Source: Desulfarculus baarsii DSM 2075 (GTDB lineage Bacteria; Desulfobacterota; Desulfarculia; Desulfarculales; Desulfarculaceae). From it: DNA of 64,000 nucleotides. A program made the translations under genes and the position numbers. Below the pieces are notes generated by a model. It ran no database searches. It saw nothing but the letters and a program-made list of their open reading frames with translations, and was not told the DNA's origin. The stretch lies in the NCBI RefSeq assembly GCF_000143965.1, contig NC_014365.1:1577501-1641500 (forward strand), in the 5' to 3' direction. Positions 55,945 to 63,550 of this stretch are shown piece after piece. Position 1 is the first letter of the stretch. Each line of letters opens with the position of its first letter.

Positions 55945-56820
55945 CTACTCCACCGGCAGGATCAAAACCTGGCCATCGGCAAAGCCGATCACCAACTCCA
56001 GTTTGGCGTTGCCGCTGGCGATGGAGTTGTCGTCCTGCACCAGCACGTCGGCGACAAGCTCGCCCTGGCCCAAAGGCAGGTTGAGCGCGCCGTCGGGTTG
56101 GTTGAGTGGCTTGCCTTTTTGCGCCAGCACGAGCAGCCACGCGCCGTTGCCTGCGGTGGTGTCCCAGGTTGGGGCGGGCGCGCCCTGGGCGCGTAAGGCC
56201 ATGGCGTTGATGGTGCGGCCGGGCGCGCGCAGGCGCAGGGCAAAGTGCGCCTCCGGCGAGCCGTCGCCTTTGAGGGCTTCGCCGCGGCCGACCAGGTCGT
56301 AGAAGCTCCTGAGGCGCTTGAGCTTGACGCCGCCGCCGATGGCCGCCGGTTCCGGCTGGCTGGGGGGGCTGGGCTGAACCGTGGGCGCGGCCGGCTGCGC
56401 CGGTTGTGGATCGATGGCCGGCGGCTGTGAGCCGACGTCGGATGTGGCCGGCACGGAGCTGGGCGCGCTGGGCGCTGTGGCCGGCTGCGCCGGTTGTGGA
56501 TCGATGGCTGGCGGCTGTGAGCCGACGTCGGATGTGGCCGGCGCGGAGCTGGGCGCGCTGGGTGTCGTGGCCGGCTGCGCCGGTTGTGGATCGATGGCTG
56601 GCGGTTGTGAGCCGACGTCGGATGTGGCCGGGGCGGAGCTGGGCGCGCTGGGCGTCGTGGCCGGTTGCGTCGGTTGTGGATCGGCGGTGGTCGGTTGCGA
56701 ATCGCCCGTGGTGGCGGTGTCCCAAACCTTGCCCATGAAACCGGCTTGGGCCGGTCCGGCGGCCAGGGCCAGCAACAGCGCGATGATCAGCGTTTTGGCG
56801 GCAAACTTGCGGCAGTGCAT
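55945..56820 (-). CDS. Secreted Pro-rich repeat protein with the same C-terminal domain
   Basis: A 291-residue protein. Signal peptide (residues 1-26, cleavage AQA-GF). Residues about 40-165 contain three and a third copies of a 30-residue Pro/Ala/Ser/Thr-rich repeat with core SQPPAIDPQPAQPAT, encoded by an exact 90-bp tandem array. The C-terminal 115 residues (DLVGRGEALKGDG, TWDTTAGNGAWLLVL, VLVQDDN, FADGQVLILP) align by eye with the end of the 54764-55942 product. The ATG at 56820 has GGAGAT upstream; a start at 56892 is possible but gives no better signal peptide. A predicted promoter at 56891-56920 serves it. Confidence 0.72.
   Translation of the reverse strand: MHCRKFAAKTLIIALLLALAAGPAQAGFMGKVWDTATTGDSQPTTADPQPTQPATTPSAPSSAPATSDVGSQPPAIDPQPAQPATTPSAPSSAPATSDVGSQPPAIDPQPAQPATAPSAPSSVPATSDVGSQPPAIDPQPAQPAAPTVQPSPPSQPEPAAIGGGVKLKRLRSFYDLVGRGEALKGDGSPEAHFALRLRAPGRTINAMALRAQGAPAPTWDTTAGNGAWLLVLAQKGKPLNQPDGALNLPLGQGELVADVLVQDDNSIASGNAKLELVIGFADGQVLILPVE
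56389..56690. repeat. 90-bp tandem repeat, about 3.3 copies, in frame
   Basis: The block GGTTGTGGATCGATGG recurs at 56402, 56492, 56582 and, diverged, 56672: a period of exactly 90 bp. Copies differ by only a few substitutions. The array lies inside the secreted-protein gene and adds 30 residues per unit, so copy number can change without breaking the frame. Confidence 0.92.
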
Positions 56821-56890
56821 TTCGATCTCCGAAACGTAGATGATCGGCCAGCGCGCCTTCCGGGCAGGTCGGGCGGTCAGTGTATGACCC

Positions 56891-56920
56891 ATTGTACACG
56901 CAATCGACCGCTCTTGTGAA
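56891..56920 (-). promoter_or_regulatory. Predicted leftward promoter of the Pro-rich protein unit
   Basis: On the minus strand TTCACA (56915-56920) and TACAAT (56891-56896) are 18 nt apart. The leader before ATG 56820 would be about 64 nt. It lies back-to-back with the rightward promoter at 56946-56973. Confidence 0.5.
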
Positions 56921-56945
56921 GCCGCGCCCGACGGTTCAAAAGCTG

Positions 56946-56973
56946 TTTACAAGCCTTGCCCGTTTGCTATGAT
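56946..56973 (+). promoter_or_regulatory. Predicted rightward promoter of the VWA-TagTSR-like unit
   Basis: TTTACA (56946-56951) and TATGAT (56968-56973) are 16 nt apart; each matches consensus at 5 of 6 positions. It gives a leader of about 65 nt before the GTG at 57045. Confidence 0.6.
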
Positions 56974-57044
56974 GAAACAACTTGCAAAAGCCTGGCCCCA
57001 TGTGGACTGATCGACTTGGCCTTGAAGCCGGGGAGGATGTCAGA

Positions 57045-59204
57045 GTGAAGCGCGCGTTGCTAGTAGTTGTCATGGCGCTCATCGCCGTGGCCATGGCCGT
57101 GCCGGCCACGGCCGCCGAGGGCCGTCAACCGGTCAAGATCGATGGCAAAAAGCATTTGCCCCTGCGGGTGCTGGCCCGGCCTTTTTCGCACATCTACAAA
57201 ACCCAGGACGTGGCCGGCGGCACGGCGCAAGAAAACGTGCCGTCTTTTCAGCCGTTTTATGTCTACACTCGGCCCTCCGAACAGGACCGGGCCGCCCAGC
57301 GCGGTTGGTACGAGGTCGGCTCCGACGCCCGGGGCGGGGTGATCGGCTGGATGCAGGCCAAGGATGTCTTCGAGTGGAAGCAGGCCATGTGCTTGGCCTA
57401 CACCCACCCCGAGGGCCGCAAACCCGTTTTGATGTTCGCCGAGGAGCCGCCCTTGGCCAAGCTGGTGGCCGCGCCGCCGGCCCAGCGCGACCCGGCGGTG
57501 GAGGCCCTCTACAAGGCCATCGCCGACAAGAACATCCCGGTGGATTTTCCGGTGAAGTCGGTGGAGCCGCAAAAAGCGGTGGATATCTCCAAGCAGTTTT
57601 ATTTGCTGCCCATCCTCGATTTCAAGGTCGTTGATTTCGCCGGCCGTGAAGGCCGCGTGGTCAAGCTGGCCGCCGTGACCGCCGGCGGCCCCGAGGCCCG
57701 TCAGGCCAGCGACATCCGCAGCAACACCGCCTACGTCGAGGAAGCCACCCAGGAGTCGACCCAGGTCGCGGCCGACACGCTGAAAAATCTGGTCTTCGAC
57801 GTTGTCTTCGTCATGGACACCACCGTGAGCATGCGACCCAACATCGAGGCCACCCTGCGGGTGATCCGGCAGGTGGCGGCCAATCTGGGCAGCGATCCCG
57901 AGGCGGCCCAGGGCGTGCGTTTCGGCTTCTGGGGCTATCGCGACTCGGCCGAGGACATCCCCGGCATCGAATACACCACCAAAAACTACACCCCGACCCT
58001 GCAAACGGCCGCCGAGTTCGAAAACACCCTGGCCGGCGTCCAGGTCACCGAAATCGACTCGGTGGACTACCCGGAGGATGTCTTCAGCGGCGTCGACGAC
58101 GCCATGCGCAAGACGGCCTGGGACGATAACGCGATCAAATTCATGGTGTTGGTCGGCGATGCGCCCGGCCATGAACTGGGCCACAAATGGAACCTCTCGG
58201 GCCAGGACGAAAATACCCTGCGCTCCATCGCCGATGACGGTTCGTTCTACCTCCTGGCCCTGCACGTGAAAAACCCCAAGGCCACCAAACACAACCCCCG
58301 GGCCGAACAACAATATGGCGTGCTGGGCCTCAACAAGGGTTCGGGCGGCCAGACCACCTACACCGCGGTGGATTCCCAAGACGCCGCGGCCTATGGCGTG
58401 GCCGCCGAGTCGCTGACCCAGGCCATCGTCTCGGTGGTGCGCGCGGCCAAGCAGGGCCAGGTGGCCCCGCAACTGACCGGCGGCGGCCAAGGCGGTGAGC
58501 TGGCCGACTTGGGCCAGGCTCCGGCGGCGCCTGCGGCTCAAACCCCCGCCCAGGCGCCTGCTCAAACTCCGCCGCCCGCCTCGCCGCCAGCCGGCGGCGA
58601 ACTGGCCGACCTGGGGCCGGAGCACCAAAAGCTGGCCGACGACGTGCAAGAGACGACCAACCGCGCCCTGCGCGCGGCCCTGGTGGAGTGGATCGGCCAA
58701 CAAACCGGCGCGCAGGCCCCCCGCGATATCGAGGCCTGGGCCGTGGATAAAGACTTGCTCAATCCGGCCGTTTCGTCGATGGAAGTGCGCCTTTTGATCA
58801 ACAAGCAGCAACTCAGCTCGCTCAAGCAGGTGCTGACCGAGGTCATGGGGGCGGGCCGCCTGGGCCAGATCGGTGGCGACGATTTCTTCACCGCCCTGCA
58901 ATCGACCGCCGCGGCCGCCGCCCGCGACCCCAACCAGATCAAAAACGCCCGCACCATGGCCGAGACCGGCCTGGTGCCCGAGTTTCTGTTGGGTCTGCCC
59001 TACCAGAGCCGCCTGATGGCCATGACCAACGAGCTGTGGCAGAGCTGGGGCCCCGACGAGCAGGACGAGTTCCTCAATGAACTGGAGGCCCGCATCAGCG
59101 CCTATCAGGCCATCCACGACGGGCCCGACGGCTGGATCAAGCTCAACCCCGGCGATGACGCCGGTGAGATGGTCTATCCCATCAGCCTGGACCTGCTGCC
59201 CTAG
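57045..59204 (+). CDS. Exported VWA-domain protein resembling the PpkA periplasmic sensor region
   Basis: A 719-residue protein with a signal peptide (ALLVVVMALIAVAMAVPATAA). Residues about 35-150 form an SH3-like beta domain (LPLRVLARPFSHIYKT, GWYEVGSDARGGVIGWMQAKDVFEWKQAM) and residues about 245-450 a von Willebrand A domain with the metal site DTTVS (FVMDTTVSM) and FGFWGYRDSAEDIPGIEY. A Pro/Ala linker flanked by two GGELADLG copies (about 482-525) precedes a helical C-terminal domain. The SH3-plus-VWA order is that of the periplasmic half of T6SS kinase PpkA, but no kinase domain is present. GTG 57045 has GGGAGG 8 nt upstream. It heads the rightward unit. Confidence 0.82.
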   Translation: MKRALLVVVMALIAVAMAVPATAAEGRQPVKIDGKKHLPLRVLARPFSHIYKTQDVAGGTAQENVPSFQPFYVYTRPSEQDRAAQRGWYEVGSDARGGVIGWMQAKDVFEWKQAMCLAYTHPEGRKPVLMFAEEPPLAKLVAAPPAQRDPAVEALYKAIADKNIPVDFPVKSVEPQKAVDISKQFYLLPILDFKVVDFAGREGRVVKLAAVTAGGPEARQASDIRSNTAYVEEATQESTQVAADTLKNLVFDVVFVMDTTVSMRPNIEATLRVIRQVAANLGSDPEAAQGVRFGFWGYRDSAEDIPGIEYTTKNYTPTLQTAAEFENTLAGVQVTEIDSVDYPEDVFSGVDDAMRKTAWDDNAIKFMVLVGDAPGHELGHKWNLSGQDENTLRSIADDGSFYLLALHVKNPKATKHNPRAEQQYGVLGLNKGSGGQTTYTAVDSQDAAAYGVAAESLTQAIVSVVRAAKQGQVAPQLTGGGQGGELADLGQAPAAPAAQTPAQAPAQTPPPASPPAGGELADLGPEHQKLADDVQETTNRALRAALVEWIGQQTGAQAPRDIEAWAVDKDLLNPAVSSMEVRLLINKQQLSSLKQVLTEVMGAGRLGQIGGDDFFTALQSTAAAAARDPNQIKNARTMAETGLVPEFLLGLPYQSRLMAMTNELWQSWGPDEQDEFLNELEARISAYQAIHDGPDGWIKLNPGDDAGEMVYPISLDLLP

Positions 59205-59223
59205 GGCGGCAGGAGCGACGCCG

Positions 59224-59985
59224 ATGGGCGCGCGCGAAGCAACGGCCGGCCGAGGGCTGGCCTTCCAACTGCGCGGGGTGAGCAAGCGCCGCGAAAAGGG
59301 CGGCGTGGCTTTCGACTTGGTCGTTCCCGAACTGGAGGTGGCCGCCGGCGAGTTTATCGCCATTGTCGGGCCCAGCGGCTGCGGCAAGTCCACGCTGCTG
59401 GACTTGCTGGGCCTGGTGCTGCGGCCGACGGCGGCCCACCAGTTCGGCGTGTGGGATCAAAACGCCGCGCGACCCGGCTGGCGCGACGTGACGACCCTTT
59501 CGCCGCGGGGCCTGGCCGCCGTCCGCCGCGCCAGCATCGGCTATGTCTTGCAGACGGGCGGTCTTTTGCCTTTCTTGTCGGTGGGCGAAAACATCGCCCT
59601 GACCAGGCGGCTGGGCGGCCTGCCGGTGGCGGCCGAGGATATCCTGGCCCTGGCCGGCCGCTTGGGCATCGTCGAACAATTGGGCAAAAAGCCGGCCCAT
59701 CTCTCCGGCGGCCAACGCCAGCGGGCGGCCATCGCCCGGGCCCTGGCCCACGGCCCTTCGATCATCCTGGCCGACGAGCCCACCGCCGCCGTGGACCGCC
59801 GCGCCGCCGTGGAGATCCGCGATCAGTTCAAATCATTGGCCGGCAAGCTGGGCGCGGCCGTGCTGATGGTCACCCACGACCGCGAACTGGTCGCGCCGGT
59901 GGCCGACCGCGCCTTCACCTTTGAACTGGAGCGGCCGGCCGCCGAACTGACCGTGGCCACGGTGGTGGAGGGCGGCCTTGGCTAG
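59224..59985 (+). CDS. ABC transporter ATP-binding protein (LolD/TagT-like)
   Basis: A 253-residue ATPase of the MacB/LolD class. Walker A GPSGCGKST (about 49-57), signature LSGGQRQRAAIARAL and Walker B IILADEPTAAVD with catalytic Glu are intact, and the H-loop is VTHDRELV. It would energise the FtsX-type permease encoded by the overlapping next gene. In the Pseudomonas T6SS locus, TagT holds this role with TagS, TagR and TagQ as partners; here the same order of protein types follows. AGGAGC lies 7 nt before the ATG; upstream frame is a shadow of the VWA gene. Confidence 0.9.
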   Translation: MGAREATAGRGLAFQLRGVSKRREKGGVAFDLVVPELEVAAGEFIAIVGPSGCGKSTLLDLLGLVLRPTAAHQFGVWDQNAARPGWRDVTTLSPRGLAAVRRASIGYVLQTGGLLPFLSVGENIALTRRLGGLPVAAEDILALAGRLGIVEQLGKKPAHLSGGQRQRAAIARALAHGPSIILADEPTAAVDRRAAVEIRDQFKSLAGKLGAAVLMVTHDRELVAPVADRAFTFELERPAAELTVATVVEGGLG

Positions 59986-61084
59986 GGGGCGGCGCGGCGA
60001 TGGCTTGCCCTTTGGCCTGGTGTTGCGCCTGGCCCGGGCCGATTTGGCCCACGAGTGGGTGCTGAGCCTGTGTTTGGTCTTGGCCGTGGCCGCGGTGCTT
60101 TCGCCGCTGATGCTGTTGTTCGGCCTGAAGTTCGGGGCCATCGAGACCATGCGCTCGCGTCTGGTGCAAGACCCGCGCAACCGCGAAGTGCGTCCCATGA
60201 CCAGCCAGACCTTCTCCCGCCAGTGGCTGCGCGAGTTGGCCGGTCGGGCCGACGTGGCCTTTGTCGTGCCGGGCATCCGTCAGATCGCGGCCACCCTGGA
60301 GGCCTCGCTGGGCGCCGGGCCCAAACTGACGCTGGACGTGCTGCCCACCGCGCCGGGCGACCCGCTCCTTGTGGAAAACGGCGCGCCCGCGCCGGGCCCG
60401 GGCCAGTGCGTGCTGAGTTTTTTGGCCGCCGAATCATTGGGTGCCAGGGTCGGCGACGCGCTTGAGGTCAAGGTCAAGCGCCTGCGCGGCTCGCGCTTCG
60501 AAAGCGGCGAGTTGCGCTTGCGGGTGGCGGGCGTGCTGGATCAGCGGGCCTCGGCCCTCAAGGCGGTCTACGCGCCGTTGGAGTTGCTGGAGGCCATCGA
60601 AAATTACAAAGACGGCCTGGCCGTGCCCGAACTGGGCTGGCCGGGCGACGCGCCCGAGGCTTATCCGGTCTTTGACGGCGTGGTGGTGGCGCTGGGCCGT
60701 GAGCTGGGCAAGCTCGACGAACTGCGCCTGATCAACGGTACGGGCTTTGGCAAGCTGACGCGCCCGAGCCCGGCCGAACTGGCCCGGCTGACCGGCTATC
60801 GGGTCGATCCGGCCTGGCGGGTCTATCTGGTGGAGGCGGCCAAAAGACCGGTGGGCCTGGAGAGCGTGTTGGCCGTCAAGGAGCGCCTGCGTGGCACGGG
60901 CGCTTTTCTGCTGCCCTGGACGCGGGCCGTGGCGGCCAGGCTGCTGGCGGCCGACGGTTCCGAGGCCGGATCGCTGAACGTGTTGGCCCTGGGCCCGTTG
61001 GCCGAGGGGGCCGGCCGCCCACGGGCCTCGAACCAGCGCCGCCCTGGCCGCCGGGCCAGGGAATGGAGCCCAAACCCACGCTGA
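59978..61084 (+). CDS. FtsX-type permease (TagS-like), N-terminal part of a frameshifted gene
   Basis: The first 345 or so residues form the N-terminal membrane helix (WVLSLCLVLAVAAVLSPLMLL) and the large periplasmic domain of an FtsX/MacB-type permease. The last 25 residues (from RPRASNQRR on) are out of frame and have the basic Arg/Pro-rich composition of a shadow frame. The TTG start at 59978 overlaps the ATPase stop, with GGAGGG 5 nt upstream. The missing C-terminal helices are encoded in the next frame at 61063-61839. Without them the product could not form a working permease. Confidence 0.8.
   Translation: MARGRRGDGLPFGLVLRLARADLAHEWVLSLCLVLAVAAVLSPLMLLFGLKFGAIETMRSRLVQDPRNREVRPMTSQTFSRQWLRELAGRADVAFVVPGIRQIAATLEASLGAGPKLTLDVLPTAPGDPLLVENGAPAPGPGQCVLSFLAAESLGARVGDALEVKVKRLRGSRFESGELRLRVAGVLDQRASALKAVYAPLELLEAIENYKDGLAVPELGWPGDAPEAYPVFDGVVVALGRELGKLDELRLINGTGFGKLTRPSPAELARLTGYRVDPAWRVYLVEAAKRPVGLESVLAVKERLRGTGAFLLPWTRAVAARLLAADGSEAGSLNVLALGPLAEGAGRPRASNQRRPGRRAREWSPNPR
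61004..61012 (+). other. Probable -1 frameshift junction within the TagS-like permease
   Basis: At GAG GGG GCC (61004-61012) lies a run of five G. Sliding back one base, or one extra G, changes the reading to the frame that continues without stop into the second part (P-T-G-L-E-P-A-P-P-W-P-P-G-Q-G-M). Both halves are needed for the permease fold. Possible causes: a sequencing or assembly error in the homopolymer, a true mutation, or programmed slippage. Confidence 0.7.
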
Positions 61085-61839
61085 TGTTGCCGGCCGGCGC
61101 GAGCCCGCCGCCGGGCCAGGCCTATCTGGAACTGCGCCACGAACGCCGGGTTTTGCGTTTTCCCGTGAGCGTGGCCAAGGAGCGCGCCCCCGGTGAGGCG
61201 GCCTTCGCGCCGCCGCGGTTGGCCGGGGTGTTGCGCCTTTTCGCCCAGCGCGAGCTGACCCACGATCGATCGTCGGGCCGCTTTTTGCTGGCGCGACGCG
61301 GCTACGCCTCGTTTCGGCTCTACGCCGCCACCATCGACGACGTGGAGGGCCTGCGCCGTCATTTCGAGGCCCAAGGCCTCAGCGTGCACACCGAGGCCCA
61401 GCGCATCCGCGACGTGACCCAACTCGACGGCTACCTCACGCTGATTTTCTGGCTGGTGGCCTTGGTGGGCCTGATGGGCGGGGCGGCGGCGCTGACGGCC
61501 AGCCTGTGGGCCTCGGTGGAGCGCAAGCAAAAGGAGCTTGGCGTGCTGCGACTGCTGGGCATGCCCACCGGGGCGATGGTGCGTTTTCCGCTCTATCAGG
61601 GGCTGATCATCGCCGTTTGCGGCTTTGTGACGGCCGTGGGCGTATTCCAGGCCCTGGCTTGGGTCATCAACAGCCTTTTCCAGGCCCACTTACAATCGGC
61701 CGAGCGGCTCTGCCGGCTGCCCGCCGATCATCTGTTGGCCACGCTGGGCGGGGTGATCGCGCTGGCGACGCTGGCCAGCGCGGCGGCGGCCTGGCGAGTG
61801 ACGCGCATCGACCCGGCCGAGGCCCTGCGCGACGAATGA
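61063..61839 (+). CDS. FtsX-type permease (TagS-like), C-terminal part of a frameshifted gene
   Basis: This 258-residue frame holds the end of the periplasmic domain and the last three membrane helices of an FtsX/MacB permease: YLTLIFWLVALVGLMGGAAAL, LYQGLIIAVCGFVTAVGVFQAL and LLATLGGVIALATLASAAAAW. The coupling sequence ERKQKELGVLRLLGMPTG between helices 2 and 3 is the family mark for contact with the ATPase. The ATG at 61063 has no ribosome site of its own, and the frame is open upstream to the G5 run at 61006-61010, so it is best read as the continuation of 59978-61084. A TagR-like gene follows after 12 nt. Confidence 0.8.
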   Translation: MEPKPTLMLPAGASPPPGQAYLELRHERRVLRFPVSVAKERAPGEAAFAPPRLAGVLRLFAQRELTHDRSSGRFLLARRGYASFRLYAATIDDVEGLRRHFEAQGLSVHTEAQRIRDVTQLDGYLTLIFWLVALVGLMGGAAALTASLWASVERKQKELGVLRLLGMPTGAMVRFPLYQGLIIAVCGFVTAVGVFQALAWVINSLFQAHLQSAERLCRLPADHLLATLGGVIALATLASAAAAWRVTRIDPAEALRDE

Positions 61840-61851
61840 CAGGAGCTTTCC

Positions 61852-63453
61852 ATGGCTAAGTTTCGGATTGCCTTGCTGCTATTGCTTTCGTTGGCCACGG
61901 CCGCGCCCGCGCTGTCCCAGCAAGCCGACCCCTACAACCCCCAACCGGCCGCTGGCGACCTGACGCTACCCATGCCCGGCGGGGTTAGCGTGGCCTTCCG
62001 GCCGATATTCATCGGCGAGGGCGATTCGCCCTTTGCCCAGCGCAAGTTCAACATGGGCGACCCCCAGGGCGGCTTCAAGGAAAACCCCACCAGCGTCTCG
62101 GTGGGCGGCGCCTTTTTGGCCAAGAACAAATCCGGCGGCGAGGACTGGCTGTTTTATCTGGCCAAATACGAACTGACCGAGGGCCAATATTACGCCGTGA
62201 TGGGCCTGCCCCAGGGCGCGGACAAGGCCCTTTTGCACAGCCGCAAACCCATGGCCGGGCTTAGTTGGTTCCAGGCCAACGAGTTTGTCGATCGTTACAA
62301 TCAGTGGTTGTTCGCCAACGCCAAGGACAAGCTGCCGGCCCAGGGCGGCCAGCCGGGCTATGTCCGCCTGCCCAGCGAGGCCGAGTGGGAGTTTGCCGCC
62401 CGGGGAGGCGCGGCGGTGTCATCCGATGTTTTCGACCGCCGTCACCCTTACGACAAGCCCCTGGAGCAGTGCGAGTGGTTCGCCGGGGCCAAGTCCTCGC
62501 ACAACGTGGTCAAGGACGTGGGGTTGCTGGCCCCCAACCCCCTGGGCCTGCACGACATGCTGGGCAACGTCTGCGAGATGACCCACGGGCTCTATCAGGT
62601 GGAGTACTATCAGGGCCGCAACGGCGGGTTCACGGCCAGGGGCGGCCACTTTCTGACCGACGAGAAAAGCCTGCGTTCGGCCATGCGCGCCGAGCAGCCG
62701 TTTTACCTGGCTGGCGGCGGCCAGATCAAGGCCAACGCCAAGCCGACCATGGGCCTGCGCCTGGCCTTGGGCGGGGTGGTCTTTGCCGATCGCAACGCCG
62801 TCCGCCAGATGGCCGAGGCCTGGGAAGGCTATCGAGCCGGCAAGGGCGCGGCGCTGCCGGCGGCGGTTTCGGTCAGTCCCACCAGCGCCCAGGCCGGCGT
62901 CAAGGGCCGTGACGCCATGGAGCACCTGGCCCGGCTGAAAAAAGAGTTGGCCGGCCAGGCCCTTTCGCCGGGGGCGGCCCAGCAGTTGGGCTTGTTGGAG
63001 GCGTCGCTGGGCAATATCGAATTCGTGCTCAAGCAGGCCGATGAAGACTCGGCCTACGCCTGGGCCAAGATCGCCGCTGAGCGCGGATTTTTTCTGCAGC
63101 GCGAACTGGCCAAGTTGCCGACGATCCAGCGGCTGATGACCATTGCCCAGGACGGCGGGCGCACGGCCATGGTCGAGAAATACAAAGAGCGCCTGAACGA
63201 GTTCCAGGCCAACATCGACGAGGCCATGTCGACTTATTCCGAGTCGTTTCGCCAGCTAGACAAGATCAGCCCCCCGGCCGTGGACGCCGGCTTCACCAAG
63301 TACGCCAAGTTTTTGCTGGAGCGCCAGGCCGCTGCTCAACTCAGTTCGCTGAAGGTCGTGCGTGAGCAATACGCCGCCTTCAACAAGGAGAAACGGGCCA
63401 ACCCCGAGTTGTGGCGCAAGCAGTTCGAGGCCCTTGGTCAGGGGGCGCAATAG
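61852..63453 (+). CDS. Exported formylglycine-generating-enzyme-fold protein (TagR-like) with coiled C-terminus
   Basis: A 533-residue protein with a signal peptide (IALLLLLSLATAAPALS, cleavage before QQ). Residues about 45-305 form an FGE-sulfatase (SUMF1) domain: YELTEGQYYAVMGLP, GYVRLPSEAEWEFAARGG, NPLGLHDMLGNVCEMT and TARGGHFLTDEKSLRSAMR are its conserved blocks. The Cys pair of active formylglycine-generating enzymes is not seen at its usual place, so it is probably a binding rather than catalytic domain, as in TagR. Residues about 330-533 are helical. AGGAGC precedes the ATG. In Pseudomonas, TagR is periplasmic and promotes PpkA activation. Confidence 0.85.
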   Translation: MAKFRIALLLLLSLATAAPALSQQADPYNPQPAAGDLTLPMPGGVSVAFRPIFIGEGDSPFAQRKFNMGDPQGGFKENPTSVSVGGAFLAKNKSGGEDWLFYLAKYELTEGQYYAVMGLPQGADKALLHSRKPMAGLSWFQANEFVDRYNQWLFANAKDKLPAQGGQPGYVRLPSEAEWEFAARGGAAVSSDVFDRRHPYDKPLEQCEWFAGAKSSHNVVKDVGLLAPNPLGLHDMLGNVCEMTHGLYQVEYYQGRNGGFTARGGHFLTDEKSLRSAMRAEQPFYLAGGGQIKANAKPTMGLRLALGGVVFADRNAVRQMAEAWEGYRAGKGAALPAAVSVSPTSAQAGVKGRDAMEHLARLKKELAGQALSPGAAQQLGLLEASLGNIEFVLKQADEDSAYAWAKIAAERGFFLQRELAKLPTIQRLMTIAQDGGRTAMVEKYKERLNEFQANIDEAMSTYSESFRQLDKISPPAVDAGFTKYAKFLLERQAAAQLSSLKVVREQYAAFNKEKRANPELWRKQFEALGQGAQ

Positions 63454-63455
63454 GC

Positions 63456-63484
63456 TTGGCAAAGGGCCTGGCGTGGCTGATAAT
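63456..63484 (+). promoter_or_regulatory. Sigma-70 promoter of the glycine-zipper lipoprotein gene
   Basis: TTGGCA (63456-63461) and GATAAT (63479-63484) are exactly 17 nt apart, each 5 of 6 to consensus. The lipoprotein gene can thus be expressed apart from the upstream unit. Confidence 0.62.
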
Positions 63485-63550
63485 TTTATATTACGATACA
63501 TGGCCGATGCTGATGAACACACCGGCGTTTGCCGTAATGGGAGGGCGATC

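Noticed and set aside
56389-56690. CRISPR-like repetitive array
   Set aside because: The units are contiguous 90-bp copies without variable spacers and encode an in-frame peptide repeat.
55943-56899. Upstream extension of the TPR protein gene through its neighbour
   Set aside because: The frame overlaps the Pro-rich gene and is a repetitive His/Arg/Thr-rich shadow of its 90-bp repeat; the signal helix begins after GTG 55942.
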